Below, in pieces: positions 1-10,200 of a stretch of DNA of 64,000 nt (position 1 is its first letter; each line of letters begins with the position of its first letter). The DNA is taken from NCBI RefSeq assembly GCF_000518985.1, contig NZ_JAEQ01000012.1, forward strand, positions 1 through 64,000. The letters are read 5' to 3'. The notes below the pieces were generated by a model. It made no database searches. It saw nothing but the letters and a program-made list of their open reading frames with translations, and had not been told where the DNA came from. Position numbers and translations under genes: made by a program. Origin of the DNA: Chelativorans sp. J32 (lineage in GTDB: Bacteria > Pseudomonadota > Alphaproteobacteria > Rhizobiales > Rhizobiaceae).

Positions 1-78
1 GCCATGCGTGCCGACAAAACCGACCAGAGCTTCAACGCCATCATCCATCTCGCAGCAGCCGTCATAAACTCCCGATGA
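1..78 (+). CDS. IS5-like transposase, C-terminal fragment cut by window edge
   Basis: An open frame enters the window and ends at TGA 76-78. The readable tail contains DKTDQSF and LAAAVINSR. A charged DKT/EKT segment followed by a short hydrophobic helix is the usual ending of IS5-family transposases. No catalytic residue is visible because the DDE core lies outside the window. Whether the element is intact cannot be judged. Confidence 0.45.
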   Translation, partial: AMRADKTDQSFNAIIHLAAAVINSR

Positions 79-94
79 ATCTCAACAGGCCTTA
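1..94 (+). mobile_element. Right end of an IS5-family insertion sequence (partial)
   Basis: The first 78 bases encode the C-terminus of what looks like an IS5-family DDE transposase. They are followed at about 79-91 by a sequence ending CAACAGGCC. Its complement starts GGCCTGTTGAG, which resembles the terminal inverted repeats I recall for the IS427 group of IS5 elements. TTA at 92-94 would be the target triplet. The rest of the element lies left of the window, so the assignment rests on a short stretch and on memory of the family. Confidence 0.45.
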
Positions 95-132
95 GCACAT
101 CGGCCAGAAAGCCGAACCTGGACAACGCGGCT

Positions 133-154
133 TGTGCGTCCTTATGGGCGCACA
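133..154. repeat. Short hairpin with a GTGCGTCC-type arm
   Basis: TGTGCGTCC (133-141) pairs with GGGCGCACA (146-154) around TTAT, with one G-T wobble. The arm resembles the GTGCGTTC part of the intergenic repeat at 34466-34553. It lies between the IS end and the 3' end of the monooxygenase gene and could also act as a weak terminator for it. No T-tract follows on either strand. Confidence 0.3.
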
Positions 155-215
155 GCCCTGTAGATCGGAAACGCGGAATGGAACGGGACGAGCATCGTAC
201 GGCCTCTGACGCCGT

Positions 216-1400
216 TCACCGCTCCTCTTTCTCGGCATCGTAGGCGTAGAGCCAGTCCAGATCGGCGGCGAGGCTCTGCTGGCTTTTGAGCTTCAGCGCA
301 AGATTGCGGGCGAATGCCACCACACCGCCGGCGTGCCAGACGAGCCGGTTGAAATTTCCGCGCCGGATCACCTTCTGGACGCGGGCTTTGCGCGTGCGTT
401 CGAATGCGGTCAGTGCCTCCGGTAGGCTCTCCCTGGTGACCAGAAGCGTGGCCAGAGCCGCCGCATCCTCTATCGCCATCGCTGCGCCCTGTGCAGCATA
501 GGGCGTCAGCGCATGGGCTGCATCGCCGATGAGGACGAGGCCTTGGCGATCGACCCAGGGACCGCCTTCCGCAGCGGCGTAAATGGGCCAAGCCGTCCAG
601 CGACCGGAATCTCGTATAAAATCCAAAAGAGCAGGCGCGGCCCCTTCCATTTTCTTCAGTAGGTGATCGGTATCCACGTTGTTGGACCAGCCGCGCGCGG
701 TCTCGGCGCCCCGCGTCACCGCTACCAGATTGGTGGCTGCACCTCCGCGCAAGGGGTAGGCGACAAGGTGGAAGCCGGGCGAAAGAAAAGCGTTGACGGC
801 ACCCGGGCTGAGCGCGCCGTGACTGGAATGGGTAAGGATCGCGCGGTAAGCGATATATCCGGTGAAGTGACTGGCAGGCCCGCCGACGAGCTCCCTAAGC
901 TTTGACCACACCCCGTCGGCAGCAACGAGGAGATCGCCCTCGACTCGCCTCGTGCCGCCCTGTTCACGGATTTCCACCATTACGCCGCTTCCGGTGAATT
1001 CAGCCCTGCATATTTCAGCGCCGGTAATGAGCTTGATGGAAGGAAAACGCTGCAGGGTCCGCAAAAGCGCGCCTTGGAGATCCGCCCGATGGGCCACCAG
1101 ATAGGGTGCGCCCCATCGCTCCTCGGCTGAAGGCCCAAGGGGAACGCGCGCCAGCTTCGCAAGGCTGGCCGCATCCTTCAGAATGACCGCTTGCGGTCGG
1201 ACTGCTTCTTTCTCCAAATGGTCGAGCACCCCCAGTGAGCGGAGGACGCGGGTCGCGTTTGGGGAGAGTTGCAGGCCGGCTCCTGCTTCCTGCAGGTCTT
1301 CAGCCTTTTCGAATACGGTAACGGCGAACCCCTTGGCTGCAAGGGCAAGCGCAGCCGTCAAACCGGCGATGCCGGCACCGGCGACAACGGCGCTTGTCAC
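216..1400 (-). CDS. FAD-dependent aromatic-ring monooxygenase (salicylate hydroxylase/UbiH-like)
   Basis: This is a 394-residue class A flavoprotein monooxygenase. The N-terminal Rossmann motif GAGIAG (residues 8-13) binds the ADP part of FAD and is followed by an acidic VFEKA strand end. The mid-protein AADGVWS stretch is the DG motif for FAD/NAD(P)H. The GDAAH-x5-AAQGAAMAIED block near residue 290 is the second FAD motif. Length is typical of single-component hydroxylases using NAD(P)H and O2. The aromatic substrate cannot be read from sequence. The start is a GTG seven bases after the stop of the upstream zinc-finger gene, so the two are probably co-transcribed. No strong ribosome binding site is visible. 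Confidence 0.85.
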   Translation of the reverse strand: MTSAVVAGAGIAGLTAALALAAKGFAVTVFEKAEDLQEAGAGLQLSPNATRVLRSLGVLDHLEKEAVRPQAVILKDAASLAKLARVPLGPSAEERWGAPYLVAHRADLQGALLRTLQRFPSIKLITGAEICRAEFTGSGVMVEIREQGGTRRVEGDLLVAADGVWSKLRELVGGPASHFTGYIAYRAILTHSSHGALSPGAVNAFLSPGFHLVAYPLRGGAATNLVAVTRGAETARGWSNNVDTDHLLKKMEGAAPALLDFIRDSGRWTAWPIYAAAEGGPWVDRQGLVLIGDAAHALTPYAAQGAAMAIEDAAALATLLVTRESLPEALTAFERTRKARVQKVIRRGNFNRLVWHAGGVVAFARNLALKLKSQQSLAADLDWLYAYDAEKEER

Positions 1401-1407
1401 CGCTCGA

Positions 1408-1653
1408 TCACACCGCTTCTTGCTGGAAGAGGCAGTCGGCCGGCACGCTTTCCTCGGCCTTCAGGTTGGGGTTGTAGCGGTAGAGCGTCGAGCAGTACGG
1501 GCAGACGCGCTCGCTGTCGTCACCCATATCCAGGAAAACGTGCGGATGGTCGAAGGGCGGCTTGGCTCCGACGCACATGAATTCCTTCACGCCGATTTCG
1601 ATAGACGGGTATCCGTTGCTGTTGTGGAAGTGCGGTGTCGGATGGCCGGCCAT
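1408..1653 (-). CDS. zf-CHCC zinc-finger protein (NDUFS6-like)
   Basis: This 81-residue protein has the single-domain layout of the zf-CHCC family, related to the zinc-binding part of the mitochondrial complex I accessory subunit NDUFS6. Candidate zinc ligands are Cys27, His36 or His38, Cys51 and Cys54, with the knuckle written CPYC. Alphaproteobacteria keep such small proteins, and a role linked to complex I is inferred from the mitochondrial homologue. A GGAG ribosome binding site precedes the ATG. The gene is divergent from ppk and lies upstream of the monooxygenase gene. Confidence 0.85.
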   Translation of the reverse strand: MAGHPTPHFHNSNGYPSIEIGVKEFMCVGAKPPFDHPHVFLDMGDDSERVCPYCSTLYRYNPNLKAEESVPADCLFQQEAV

Positions 1654-1863
1654 GATTGTCTCCGCGGCTGCTTCAAAGCTGTCGCGCCCGGTTTGTAGGC
1701 ATTATTGGCGTCTTTGCAAGCCACGCTTTGGCAGCGGCACCCGGAATGCCGGCATCAAAAAGGAACATCAACCATTCCGTGATATGAAACTGTCGTAAAA
1801 TGCTGCCAACACATACATTATGTGAGCGGGAGAAAGCCCGTGGGCGGGAGCAAGCGGAAAACC

Positions 1864-4068
1864 ATGAACGAACTGAAGCCGGTCAAGACTGAGTTTCCGA
1901 GTACGCCGGAAGGTGCGGATCAGATCGCCCTCACGAGCCCCGATCGCTTCGTCAACCGCGAGTTCTCATGGCTTCAGTTCAATCGGCGCGTATTGGAGGA
2001 GTCGCAAAACGCGTGCCATCCGCTGCTGGAGCGCGTCCGCTTCCTTTCCATTTCAGCCGACAATCTTGACGAGTTCTTCATGGTCAGGGTTGCGGGCCTT
2101 GCAGGCCAGGTGCGCCAGGGCATTCTGGAGAAGAGCGCCGATGGCCGCACGCCGGAAGAGCAGCTGGAACACATCCTGCGGGAAGTGAGCAGGCTTCAGG
2201 TCGAGCAGCAGCAAAGCCTGGTTCAACTCCTGGAACTTCTGAAGAAGGAAGGCATCGCCATCGTTGGACCCGAGGCGTTATCCAAGGATGACCGCGCCTG
2301 GGTCGAGCAGCAGTTCATGGAGGAAATCTATCCCGTACTGACGCCGCTCTCCATCGATCCGGCCCACCCTTTTCCGTTCATCCCCAATCTTGGTTTCTCG
2401 ATAGCGCTGGATCTTGAGCACCTGTCGAACAAGGAGACGATGACGGCGCTCCTGCGTCTTCCCGTGACGCTGCAGCGCTTCATTCCGTTGCCGGAGCGGC
2501 CCGGCCTCGTGCGGTTCATCACCCTTGAGGATGTCGTGGAGATGTTCATCGGCAAGCTCTTTCCGGGTTACAAGGTGAATGGCTCCGGAACCTTCCGCAT
2601 CATCCGCGACAGCGATATCGAGGTGGAGGAGGAGGCGGAGGACCTGGTCCGCTTCTTCGAGACGGCATTGAAACGCAGACGTCGCGGCTGGGTGATACGC
2701 ATTGAATTCGAGAGCTCGATGCCCGAGGAACTGCGTCATTTCGTGGCGACCCAACTGGGTGTCGCAGGCTCCCGCATCAGCGTTCTGGAGCGGCCGCTCG
2801 CAATCAATCAGATCTCCGAAATCGTCAAGCTGCCCCGCGACGATCTGAAGTTTCAGCCCTACAATCCGCGCTTCCCCGAGCGCATCCGCGAGCATGGCGG
2901 CGATTGCTTTGCGGCGATCCGGGAGAAAGACATGATCGTCCATCACCCGTATGAATCGTTCGACGTGGTGGTGCAGTTCCTGCGGCAGGCCGCGCAGGAT
3001 CCCGATGTGGTGGCGATCAAGCAGACCCTCTACCGAACCTCCAATGACAGCCCCATCGTGCGTGCCCTCATCGATGCGTCGGAGGCGGGTAAATCCGTTA
3101 CCGCGCTGGTGGAGCTGAAGGCCCGTTTCGACGAGGAAGCAAATATTCGCTGGGCGCGGGATCTGGAGCGTGCAGGCGTTCAGGTCGTCTTCGGGTTCCT
3201 CGAGCTCAAGACGCATGCCAAGATGTCTCTGGTGGTGCGCAGGGAAGACGGGCGCCTGCGCAATTATGTGCATCTCGGCACGGGCAATTACCACCCGATC
3301 ACCGCGCGCATATATACCGATCTCTCCTTCTTCACCGTGGATCCGGCCATCGCCCATGATGTGGCGAAGGTTTTCAACTTCATCACCGGCTACGCCGAGC
3401 CGGATGTGAACATGAAGCTCGCGGTATCTCCGTTCACTCTGCGCAACCGCATTTTGGAGCACATTCGCGGCGAAATCGAACACGCAAAGGCAGGACGGCC
3501 TGCCCAGATCTGGATGAAGATGAATGCCCTCGTCGACCCTGAGGTGATCGATTCCCTCTATGAGGCGGGCCGGGCTGGCGTTGAGATCGATCTTGTCGTG
3601 CGCGGCATCTGCTGCCTGCGCCCGCAGGTGCCGGGCTTGTCCGAAAACATCCGCGTGAAGTCCATCATCGGCCGCTTCCTCGAGCACAGCCGCATCTATT
3701 GCTTCGGTAACGGACACGGCCTGCCTTCGGACGAGGCAATCGTCTATATCGCCTCGGCGGACATGATGCCCCGCAATCTGGATCGTCGGGTGGAATGCAT
3801 GGTGCCGATCACGAATCCGACTGTGCATGAGCAGGTCCTGGGGCAGATCATGCTCGGCAACATCATGGACAACCAGCAAAGTTTCGAAGTATTGCCAGAC
3901 GGAACCTCCCGGCGAATGATGCCTGAGGAGGGTGAGGAAGCGTTCAACGCCCAGGAATATTTCATGACGAATCCCAGCCTCTCAGGTCGCGGCGAAGCTT
4001 TGAAATCTCACGCCCCAAGACGGATTGCCGCTTTCAAGCGGCGAAGGAAAGCCGTTGCCGTCGGCTGA
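1864..4068 (+). CDS. ppk: Polyphosphate kinase
   Basis: This is a PPK1-type enzyme that reversibly transfers the ATP gamma-phosphate to a growing polyphosphate chain. The N-terminal domain begins [18 protein letters not shown]. The two catalytic histidines lie in HLGTGNYHP (His470, the expected autophosphorylation site) and EHSRIYCFG (His608), numbered from the ATG at 1864. I chose this ATG because GGGAG lies about 13 bases upstream. An in-frame GTG at 1822 lacks any ribosome binding site. At 734 residues it is slightly longer than the usual 690-720. The ppx gene overlaps its 3' end, so synthesis and degradation of polyphosphate are encoded in one operon. Confidence 0.95.
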   Translation: MNELKPVKTEFPSTPEGADQIALTSPDRFVNREFSWLQFNRRVLEESQNACHPLLERVRFLSISADNLDEFFMVRVAGLAGQVRQGILEKSADGRTPEEQLEHILREVSRLQVEQQQSLVQLLELLKKEGIAIVGPEALSKDDRAWVEQQFMEEIYPVLTPLSIDPAHPFPFIPNLGFSIALDLEHLSNKETMTALLRLPVTLQRFIPLPERPGLVRFITLEDVVEMFIGKLFPGYKVNGSGTFRIIRDSDIEVEEEAEDLVRFFETALKRRRRGWVIRIEFESSMPEELRHFVATQLGVAGSRISVLERPLAINQISEIVKLPRDDLKFQPYNPRFPERIREHGGDCFAAIREKDMIVHHPYESFDVVVQFLRQAAQDPDVVAIKQTLYRTSNDSPIVRALIDASEAGKSVTALVELKARFDEEANIRWARDLERAGVQVVFGFLELKTHAKMSLVVRREDGRLRNYVHLGTGNYHPITARIYTDLSFFTVDPAIAHDVAKVFNFITGYAEPDVNMKLAVSPFTLRNRILEHIRGEIEHAKAGRPAQIWMKMNALVDPEVIDSLYEAGRAGVEIDLVVRGICCLRPQVPGLSENIRVKSIIGRFLEHSRIYCFGNGHGLPSDEAIVYIASADMMPRNLDRRVECMVPITNPTVHEQVLGQIMLGNIMDNQQSFEVLPDGTSRRMMPEEGEEAFNAQEYFMTNPSLSGRGEALKSHAPRRIAAFKRRRKAVAVG

Positions 4069-5593
4069 CCGCGTGGGAATCGAGAGCTCGCAGGGCCGGC
4101 TGCAAGACCGGCGTCCCGTATCCGTCATCGACATCGGCTCCAACTCGATCCGTCTCGTGATCTATGAGGGGATCGCACGGTCGCCGACGGTGCTGTTCAA
4201 CGAGAAGATGCTCGCAGGCCTCGGCCGCGGCATCGTCACGACGGGCGAACTCGACCCGCAGGGCACGCGCCGTGCCCTTGAGGAATTCCGCCGCTTCCGC
4301 GCGCTTTCCGAGCAGGCGGGGGCTCAATCCCTCCACGTCGTGGCGACGGCCGCGGCTCGCGAGGCGAAGAACGGGCCTGATTTCATCCACCGGGCGGAAG
4401 AGATCCTGGGAACTCCGATCAAGGTGTTGTCCGGGCGCCAGGAGGCGTATTACTCGGCGCTCGGCGTCATTTCGGCCTTCTATAAGGCCGACGGCATCGT
4501 GGGAGACCTGGGCGGCGGAAGTCTCGAACTGGTCGATGTGAAGGCCGAGACAATCGGCGAGGGCATCACCCTGCCGCTCGGCGGGTTGAGACTACGCGAC
4601 ATGGCAGGCGAATCCCTCAACGCATCCATCGAGATCACGCAAAGGGAAATCGCCCGCGCCACCTGGCTGGACCAGGGCGAGGGCAGGCCCTTCTACTGCG
4701 TCGGCGGGACCTGGCGAAATCTTGCCCGGCTTCACATGTGCGCCAACCATTATCCTCTCGAAGTGATGCATCATTACGAAATGGATCCCGCCGGATCCAT
4801 CGCGTTCCTGAAACGGGTGGCGCGGGGCGACATCGACAAGATGCGAGGCATCGAAGGTGTCTCGAAGAGCCGCAGAGCCTTGCTTCCCTACGGCGCTACG
4901 GTTCTTCTGGAAATCATCCGTGTCGCCAAGCCCTCGAAGATCATCCTTTCTGCGAATGGAGTGCGCGAAGGCTATCTCCATTCCCTCCTTTCGGAGGAGG
5001 AGCAGAAGGCCGACCCCCTGATTTCCGCTGCCGAGGAACTGGCGCTTTTGCGTTCGCGTTCCGTAACCCATGCGCATGAGCTTGCAGAATGGGCTGGAGA
5101 AGCCTTCAAGGCACTTGGGATCGAGGAAACCGAGAACGAGGCTCGCTACCGCAGGGCCGCCTGCCTCCTGGCAGACATCGGTTGGCGCGCGCATCCGGAA
5201 TATCGTGGTACCCAATCGCTCAACATAATCGCGCATGGATCCTTCATCGGTATCGACCATCCGGGCCGCGCCTTCATCGCCCTCACAAATCTCTTTCGCC
5301 ACGAGGGTGTTTTCGACGACTCGCTGTCGCCGGAATTGCGCAAGCTCGCCACTCCGGTCTATGCCGAACGGGCACGCCTTCTGGGCGGATTGATGCGCGT
5401 GGTTTATCTGTTGTCGGCTTCCATGCCGGGCGTCATACCGCGCCTTAAGTGGCAGCACAGACCCGACGGGTCTCTGGCGCTTTTGGTGCCGCGCGATCGT
5501 GCGGACCTGATGGGGGAACGCCCGCATGGGAGAATGGCGCAACTTGCCAAGTTGACGGGCAAGAACCTCGTTCTGGACGTGGCGGAGGAATAG
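4055..5593 (+). CDS. ppx: Ppx/GppA exopolyphosphatase
   Basis: This is a member of the ASKHA-fold Ppx/GppA family, which removes terminal phosphate from polyphosphate or hydrolyses pppGpp. The phosphate-1 loop [16 protein letters not shown] is near the N-terminus, and the phosphate-2 loop [11 protein letters not shown] follows at about residue 150. A C-terminal helical region is present. The frame is open from TTG 4025. I favour the TTG at 4055 because AAGGAAA (4044-4050) sits at ribosome-binding distance. GTG 4073 is the other option. The start lies inside ppk (14-nt overlap), indicating translational coupling. Its stop abuts the stop of convergent rnd. Confidence 0.9.
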   Translation: MPSADRVGIESSQGRLQDRRPVSVIDIGSNSIRLVIYEGIARSPTVLFNEKMLAGLGRGIVTTGELDPQGTRRALEEFRRFRALSEQAGAQSLHVVATAAAREAKNGPDFIHRAEEILGTPIKVLSGRQEAYYSALGVISAFYKADGIVGDLGGGSLELVDVKAETIGEGITLPLGGLRLRDMAGESLNASIEITQREIARATWLDQGEGRPFYCVGGTWRNLARLHMCANHYPLEVMHHYEMDPAGSIAFLKRVARGDIDKMRGIEGVSKSRRALLPYGATVLLEIIRVAKPSKIILSANGVREGYLHSLLSEEEQKADPLISAAEELALLRSRSVTHAHELAEWAGEAFKALGIEETENEARYRRAACLLADIGWRAHPEYRGTQSLNIIAHGSFIGIDHPGRAFIALTNLFRHEGVFDDSLSPELRKLATPVYAERARLLGGLMRVVYLLSASMPGVIPRLKWQHRPDGSLALLVPRDRADLMGERPHGRMAQLAKLTGKNLVLDVAEE

Positions 5594-6772
5594 CTACTCC
5601 GCCGCGCTGCGCAGATGTTCAGCCGGCGTGAAGGTTTCGATCCGGCGGTTGGCGAAGCGCAGCGCGATTTCACCGCGCAGCAGTTTTAAGGCTTCCCCGC
5701 CGAAGACCTCGTGCCGCCAGCCATGAAGGGCTGGGACGTCAGCCTTCTCGCCTTCTGCCGCAATTTTTTCGATGTCATCGGTAGAGGCGAGCATCTTCGG
5801 GGCCACGCCTTCTTTTTCCGCTACCAGCTTGAGCAACACCTTGATGAGCTCGGCCGCGGCTGCTGCCCCCTCGGGGGCCTGATGATGCTTCGGTAATTTC
5901 GGCAATGCCTCCTTCGGCAAGGCCAATGCATCATTGACTGCCTTGAGGAGCGCAGCGGCGGAGGCGGATCGCTCCCATCCCTTGGGAATGGTCCTGAGCC
6001 GGCTCAGCGCCGTGACATCCCGCGGCTGCTGCTGCGCGACCTCGTAAAGCGCGTCGTCCTTCATTACGCGGCCGCGGGGCACGTTGCGTTCACGTGCCTC
6101 CCTCTCGCGCCAAGCCGCAATGTGTTGCAGGACAGCCAGTTCGATTGGCTTGCGAGCGCGCATTTTCAGCCGCTTCCAAGCGTCGTCGGGATGCGGATCA
6201 TAGGTCTCCCGCGCCGTCAGCACGTCCATCTCTTCCTTTAGCCAAGCTTCGCGGCCTTCCCGCGCCAGCTTGTCCCTCAGATGTTCGTAGACCGGGATGA
6301 GATGCGTAACGTCCGCCAGCGCATAGCGAAGCTGCTTTTCCGAAAGCGGGCGGTGCCGCCAATCGGTGAAGCGCGACGTCTTGTCGATGTGCTCGCCCGT
6401 GATCCGGTTCACCAGTTGGTCGTAGGAGATGCTGTCTCCGAAGCCGCAGACCATCGCGGCAACCTGGGTGTCGAAGATTGGGTTAGGGATCAGGCCGCCG
6501 CGATTGTAGATGATCTCGATATCCTGCCGAGCGGCATGGAAGACCTTGACCACTTTTCCGTTCTCCATGAGGCGGAAAAATGGAGCAAGGTCCATGCCTT
6601 CGGCGAGCGGATCCACCAGTGCCGTGACCCCTGGAGCAGCCATCTGGATCAGACATAATTCCGGCCAGAAGGTCGTCTCGCGGATAAATTCGGTATCGAC
6701 AGTGATGAAATCGGATTTCTCGAGCGCGGCGACCGCTTGTTCCAGCTCTGAGCGCGATTTGATCAGGTCCAT
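5594..6772 (-). CDS. rnd: Ribonuclease D
   Basis: This 392-residue 3'-5' exoribonuclease of the DEDD family trims tRNA precursors. Exo I is TVDTEFIRE with the first Asp-Glu pair near residue 20. Exo II is the FHAARQDIEIIYN region. Exo III is YALADVTHLIPVYE, giving the DEDDy tyrosine and last aspartate. An HRDC domain follows (about 210-290, beginning IELAVLQHIAAWRERE). Length and domain order match the family. It is transcribed toward ppx with no spacer between the two stop codons. Confidence 0.93.
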   Translation of the reverse strand: MDLIKSRSELEQAVAALEKSDFITVDTEFIRETTFWPELCLIQMAAPGVTALVDPLAEGMDLAPFFRLMENGKVVKVFHAARQDIEIIYNRGGLIPNPIFDTQVAAMVCGFGDSISYDQLVNRITGEHIDKTSRFTDWRHRPLSEKQLRYALADVTHLIPVYEHLRDKLAREGREAWLKEEMDVLTARETYDPHPDDAWKRLKMRARKPIELAVLQHIAAWREREARERNVPRGRVMKDDALYEVAQQQPRDVTALSRLRTIPKGWERSASAAALLKAVNDALALPKEALPKLPKHHQAPEGAAAAAELIKVLLKLVAEKEGVAPKMLASTDDIEKIAAEGEKADVPALHGWRHEVFGGEALKLLRGEIALRFANRRIETFTPAEHLRSAAE

Positions 6773-6965
6773 GCATCTTCTTTAGGCGCTGGAGGAGCAA
6801 ATGTGAAGAATATCTATGGTGGCTTTCTCGCTTCGGCGGCGGCACTTGGCCGACACTCGGCTTGTGCGCCTTGACAAAAGCGGACGCACATGCGCTTTTC
6901 GCGCCGGATTTTGGACGGGCAATCGGGCCCGCTTCCGGTCACCTTTCAGGATACGGAAAAGAATA

Positions 6966-8750
6966 ATGCACCGTTATCGCAGCCACACCTGCGCAGAGTT
7001 GAGGCCATCGGATGTGGGTATGACCGTCAGGCTCTCGGGCTGGGTCCACCGCGTGCGCGATCATGGCGGCCTGCTTTTCATCGACCTGCGCGACCACTAT
7101 GGCATCACCCAGATCGTCGCGGACCCAGATTCGCCTTCCTTCAGCACCGCAGAGAAGGTGCGCAGCGAATGGGTCATCCGCGTCGACGGCGAGGTCAAGG
7201 CGCGTACGCCGGAGACGGTCAACCCCAATCTGGCGACCGGCGGCGTGGAGGTCTTCGCCCGCGAGATCGAGGTGCTGAGCCAGGCCAAGGAGCTTCCGCT
7301 GCCCGTCTTTGGCGAGCCCGATTATCCCGAGGATATCCGCCTCAAATATCGTTTCCTCGATCTGCGCCGCGAAACTCTGCACAAGAACATCGTCACGCGC
7401 ACGAAGATCATTGCCGAAATGCGTGAGCGCATGGCGGCCGCGGGGTTCACGGAATTCTCGACGCCTATCCTGACAGCCTCGTCACCCGAGGGCGCGCGGG
7501 ACTTCCTGGTTCCGTCGCGGCTTCACGAGGGCAAGTTCTATGCCCTTCCGCAGGCGCCGCAGATCTACAAGCAGCTCATCATGGTTTCCGGCTTCGATCG
7601 TTATTTCCAGATCGCGCCCTGCTTCCGCGACGAGGACCCGCGGGCCGACCGGCTTCCCGGCGAGTTCTACCAGCTCGATCTCGAAATGAGCTTCGTCACG
7701 CAGGAGGACGTGTTCTCCACGATGGAGCCCATCATGCGCGGCATCTTCGAGCGTTTTGCCGAAGGAAAGCCGGTCACGCAGAACTTCCCACGCATTCCCT
7801 ATGACGAGGCCATGCGGAAATACGGCTCCGACAAGCCGGATCTGCGCAACCCGATCGTGATGGAGGAAGTGTCAGAGCATTTCCGCGGCTCCGGCTTCAA
7901 GGTCTTCGCCAACATCCTGGCGAACGATCCGAAGGCGGAGGTCTGGGCCATTCCGGCGAAGACGGGCGGCTCCCGCGCCTTCTGCGACCGTATGAATTCC
8001 TGGGCGCAAGGCGAGGGGCAGCCTGGCCTCGGCTACATCTTCTGGCGCAAGGAGGGTGAGGCGCTGGAAGGCGCCGGTCCCATCGCAAAGAATATCGGTC
8101 CTGAGCGGACCGAAGCCATCCGTAGCCAACTTGGCCTGGATGACGGCGACGCATGCTTCTTCGTGGCAGGCGACCCCAAGAAATTCGTTTCCTTCGCGGG
8201 TTCTGCGCGCACGCGTGCCGGTGAGGAGCTGAACCTTGTGGATCGCGATCGGTTTGAGCTCTGCTGGATCGTCGACTTTCCCTTCTACGAATGGAACGAA
8301 GACGAGAAGAAGATCGATTTCGGGCACAACCCCTTCTCGATGCCGCAGGGCGGAATGGAGGCGCTCGAAAATCAGGAGCCCTTGTCCATCAAGGCCTTCC
8401 AGTACGATATGGTCTGCAACGGTTTCGAGATCAGCTCCGGCGGCATCCGCAACCATATGCCGGAGCTGATGGTCAAGGCGTTCGAGATCGTGGGATTCGA
8501 CCGGCAGACGGTGGAAGAGCGTTTCGGTGGCCTTTACCGCGCCTTCCAGTATGGCGCACCGCCCCATGGCGGCATGGCGGCCGGCATCGACCGCATTGTG
8601 ATGTTGCTCTGCGGCGCCCAGAATCTGCGCGAGATCACGATGTTCCCGATGAATCAGCAGGCAATGGATCTGCTGATGGGGGCACCCTCGGAGGCGACAC
8701 CGCAGCAACTGCGCGAACTGCACCTGCGGCTTGCTCCGAAGAAGGATTAG
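6966..8750 (+). CDS. aspS: Aspartyl-tRNA synthetase
   Basis: This is a class II aminoacyl-tRNA synthetase of the bacterial type, 594 residues. The N-terminal OB-fold anticodon-binding domain contains [20 protein letters not shown]. Class II motif 2 is [20 protein letters not shown] insertion domain follows (about 300-420). Motif 3 is [19 protein letters not shown] near the end. The frame is open from 6816, but the sequence before ATG 6966 does not resemble the family and MHRYRSHTC is the expected N-terminus. A TTGACA at 6871 could be a -35 element, but no clear -10 follows. In many Rhizobiales such tRNA synthetases are non-discriminating, which cannot be decided here. Confidence 0.96.
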   Translation: MHRYRSHTCAELRPSDVGMTVRLSGWVHRVRDHGGLLFIDLRDHYGITQIVADPDSPSFSTAEKVRSEWVIRVDGEVKARTPETVNPNLATGGVEVFAREIEVLSQAKELPLPVFGEPDYPEDIRLKYRFLDLRRETLHKNIVTRTKIIAEMRERMAAAGFTEFSTPILTASSPEGARDFLVPSRLHEGKFYALPQAPQIYKQLIMVSGFDRYFQIAPCFRDEDPRADRLPGEFYQLDLEMSFVTQEDVFSTMEPIMRGIFERFAEGKPVTQNFPRIPYDEAMRKYGSDKPDLRNPIVMEEVSEHFRGSGFKVFANILANDPKAEVWAIPAKTGGSRAFCDRMNSWAQGEGQPGLGYIFWRKEGEALEGAGPIAKNIGPERTEAIRSQLGLDDGDACFFVAGDPKKFVSFAGSARTRAGEELNLVDRDRFELCWIVDFPFYEWNEDEKKIDFGHNPFSMPQGGMEALENQEPLSIKAFQYDMVCNGFEISSGGIRNHMPELMVKAFEIVGFDRQTVEERFGGLYRAFQYGAPPHGGMAAGIDRIVMLLCGAQNLREITMFPMNQQAMDLLMGAPSEATPQQLRELHLRLAPKKD

Positions 8751-8756
8751 AAGGCG

Positions 8757-8782
8757 GCCTGCGGGCGATCCTGCCCGCAGGC
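8757..8782. terminator. Hairpin between convergent aspS and exported-protein gene
   Basis: GCCTGCGGGC (8757-8766) is perfectly complementary to GCCCGCAGGC (8773-8782), with loop GATCCT. This 10-bp GC-rich stem sits between two convergent stop codons. No T-tract follows on either strand, so it may act as a factor-assisted bidirectional terminator or RNA 3'-end stabiliser. Confidence 0.55.
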
Positions 8783-8794
8783 GGTCAATCAAGC

Positions 8795-9985
8795 CTACTG
8801 GTTGGCCCTTACCGTCAGCCCGATCTGCTTCACGAGCATCTCCGGTGACGCCATGGCGGCTGCTGCCAGCATGGCAAAGGGCACGGGATTTTCCGGCCTT
8901 GCGCTGATCTCGATGTTCCCGGGATTCTCAAGGAACGTCCCGACCGCCTGAGCGATCGAGTCCGCGGTGTCTGCGCCGACATAGGGGCCAAGCTGCGCCG
9001 GGATCATGGCCTTCACCTGCGCGATCAGAGCATCGGGGGAACTGCCCATCTGCTCGGCCTGGTAGTCGAGCAGCTTGCCCGTGAGCGAATCATCCGTAAA
9101 GCGAATGGCCGTGCCGTGGAATGTGAGCTGCTGCAGCAGCCCCAGCATCGCCATGCCCTGGGCGGCTTGTTGCTGGTCGCCCTGGTTCTGTTCCATTTGC
9201 TTGGCAATCTCGGTGGCCGCTTTGATGAATTGCGGTGTGTAGCCGCCGAGGTCGAAGAGCAGGCTCAGCGTCCCGGCATCATCGATCACCGCTTCGTAGC
9301 GCGATAGCGTGAGCCTGCCGTCGGATGGTTGCCACCGGCCTTCCATGAAAGCGCTGCCAGTGATCTGCTGGTAGCCCAAATCCTCAAGCGCGCCCGCACT
9401 GCTGCCGCTTTTGACGAGCGAGTGGAGATTGAGGCTGAAGGATTCGGCCGTACCGTCGAAATCCACCACGCTGTTGTCGTCAGCGACCTCAAGATCGGCA
9501 GTGATGTTCTCGATCGTGGCAAGGGGGCCGGTTTCGTTCTCGACATCGATTCGCGAAATGGACGCGTGATCGTAGCGCATGAACCCGCCGAAGGGGTCAG
9601 AGGCTTCATCCTGCGGCAACACCAATCCCTCGATCGTGGGCTCCACCATCGAAATTTTGAGGTCGCCTTCCTGATGCTCAAATGCATCGAGGGCGAATTT
9701 CCCCACGCGATATGTTCCGTCGGGCTCTTCCGTCACCTCCTCCAAGGTAATGTCGCCGAGGTTGACGGACTTGCCGGCCTCAGGCGCCTTGATGGCCGTG
9801 CCCGTAAGGGTCACGTCGCCGCCGGCGATCTGTGCGTCCTGATAGGTGAGATCGATGCCCTGATTGGCGAGCAGTGTCTTCAGGCGCTCCCCGACCGCCT
9901 GTGCCTCGACCGCGAAAACATGGGACGAGGTTGCCGTAACCAGAAGGCCGGCGAGGAGGAGAGGGCGAAGGCGAGGGCGTTCCAT
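8795..9985 (-). CDS. Exported protein of unknown function
   Basis: I do not recognise this family. From ATG 9985 the protein is about 396 residues and starts with a clear Sec signal peptide (MERPRLRPLLLAGLLVTATSSHVFA). The frame is open further upstream, but this methionine gives a proper signal sequence. The mature part is rich in beta-strand-like segments with repeated polar patterns (GGDVTLTGTAIKAPEAG, LGDITLEEVTEE). A Q-rich stretch EQNQGDQQQAAQG interrupts a helical C-terminal half. It has no membrane segment after the signal, no Cys cluster and no catalytic motif I can name. A periplasmic location is inferred. It is convergent with aspS and divergent from parC. Confidence 0.75.
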   Translation of the reverse strand: MERPRLRPLLLAGLLVTATSSHVFAVEAQAVGERLKTLLANQGIDLTYQDAQIAGGDVTLTGTAIKAPEAGKSVNLGDITLEEVTEEPDGTYRVGKFALDAFEHQEGDLKISMVEPTIEGLVLPQDEASDPFGGFMRYDHASISRIDVENETGPLATIENITADLEVADDNSVVDFDGTAESFSLNLHSLVKSGSSAGALEDLGYQQITGSAFMEGRWQPSDGRLTLSRYEAVIDDAGTLSLLFDLGGYTPQFIKAATEIAKQMEQNQGDQQQAAQGMAMLGLLQQLTFHGTAIRFTDDSLTGKLLDYQAEQMGSSPDALIAQVKAMIPAQLGPYVGADTADSIAQAVGTFLENPGNIEISARPENPVPFAMLAAAAMASPEMLVKQIGLTVRANQ

Positions 9986-10200
9986 GGTCTTTCCCATGTT
10001 GATGGCTGGTCTTGAGACGAGCCTTGTTGCGCGAAATCCGCGCCAGAAGATGGCGGTGGGCCGGTGGGCTGTCAATTTCTCCGCTTGGATATCCTAAGCT
10101 CATAAGCGCACCGCTGATCGCGCCATTTGGCCGTGGACAGGCTATGGCCGCGCCACAACGCGCACTTGTCCTGGCGGGCGATGTCCGTTAACCCCAAACC

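Noticed and set aside
1790-1810. Pho box upstream of ppk
   Set aside because: CTGTCGT and CTGCCAA are 13 bases apart start-to-start, whereas the Pho box repeat needs 11. The second half also matches poorly.
2278-3879. Long open frame antisense to ppk (533 codons)
   Set aside because: High-GC codon bias creates long open frames on the opposite strand. This one has His/Arg-rich composition with no domain and lies wholly inside ppk.
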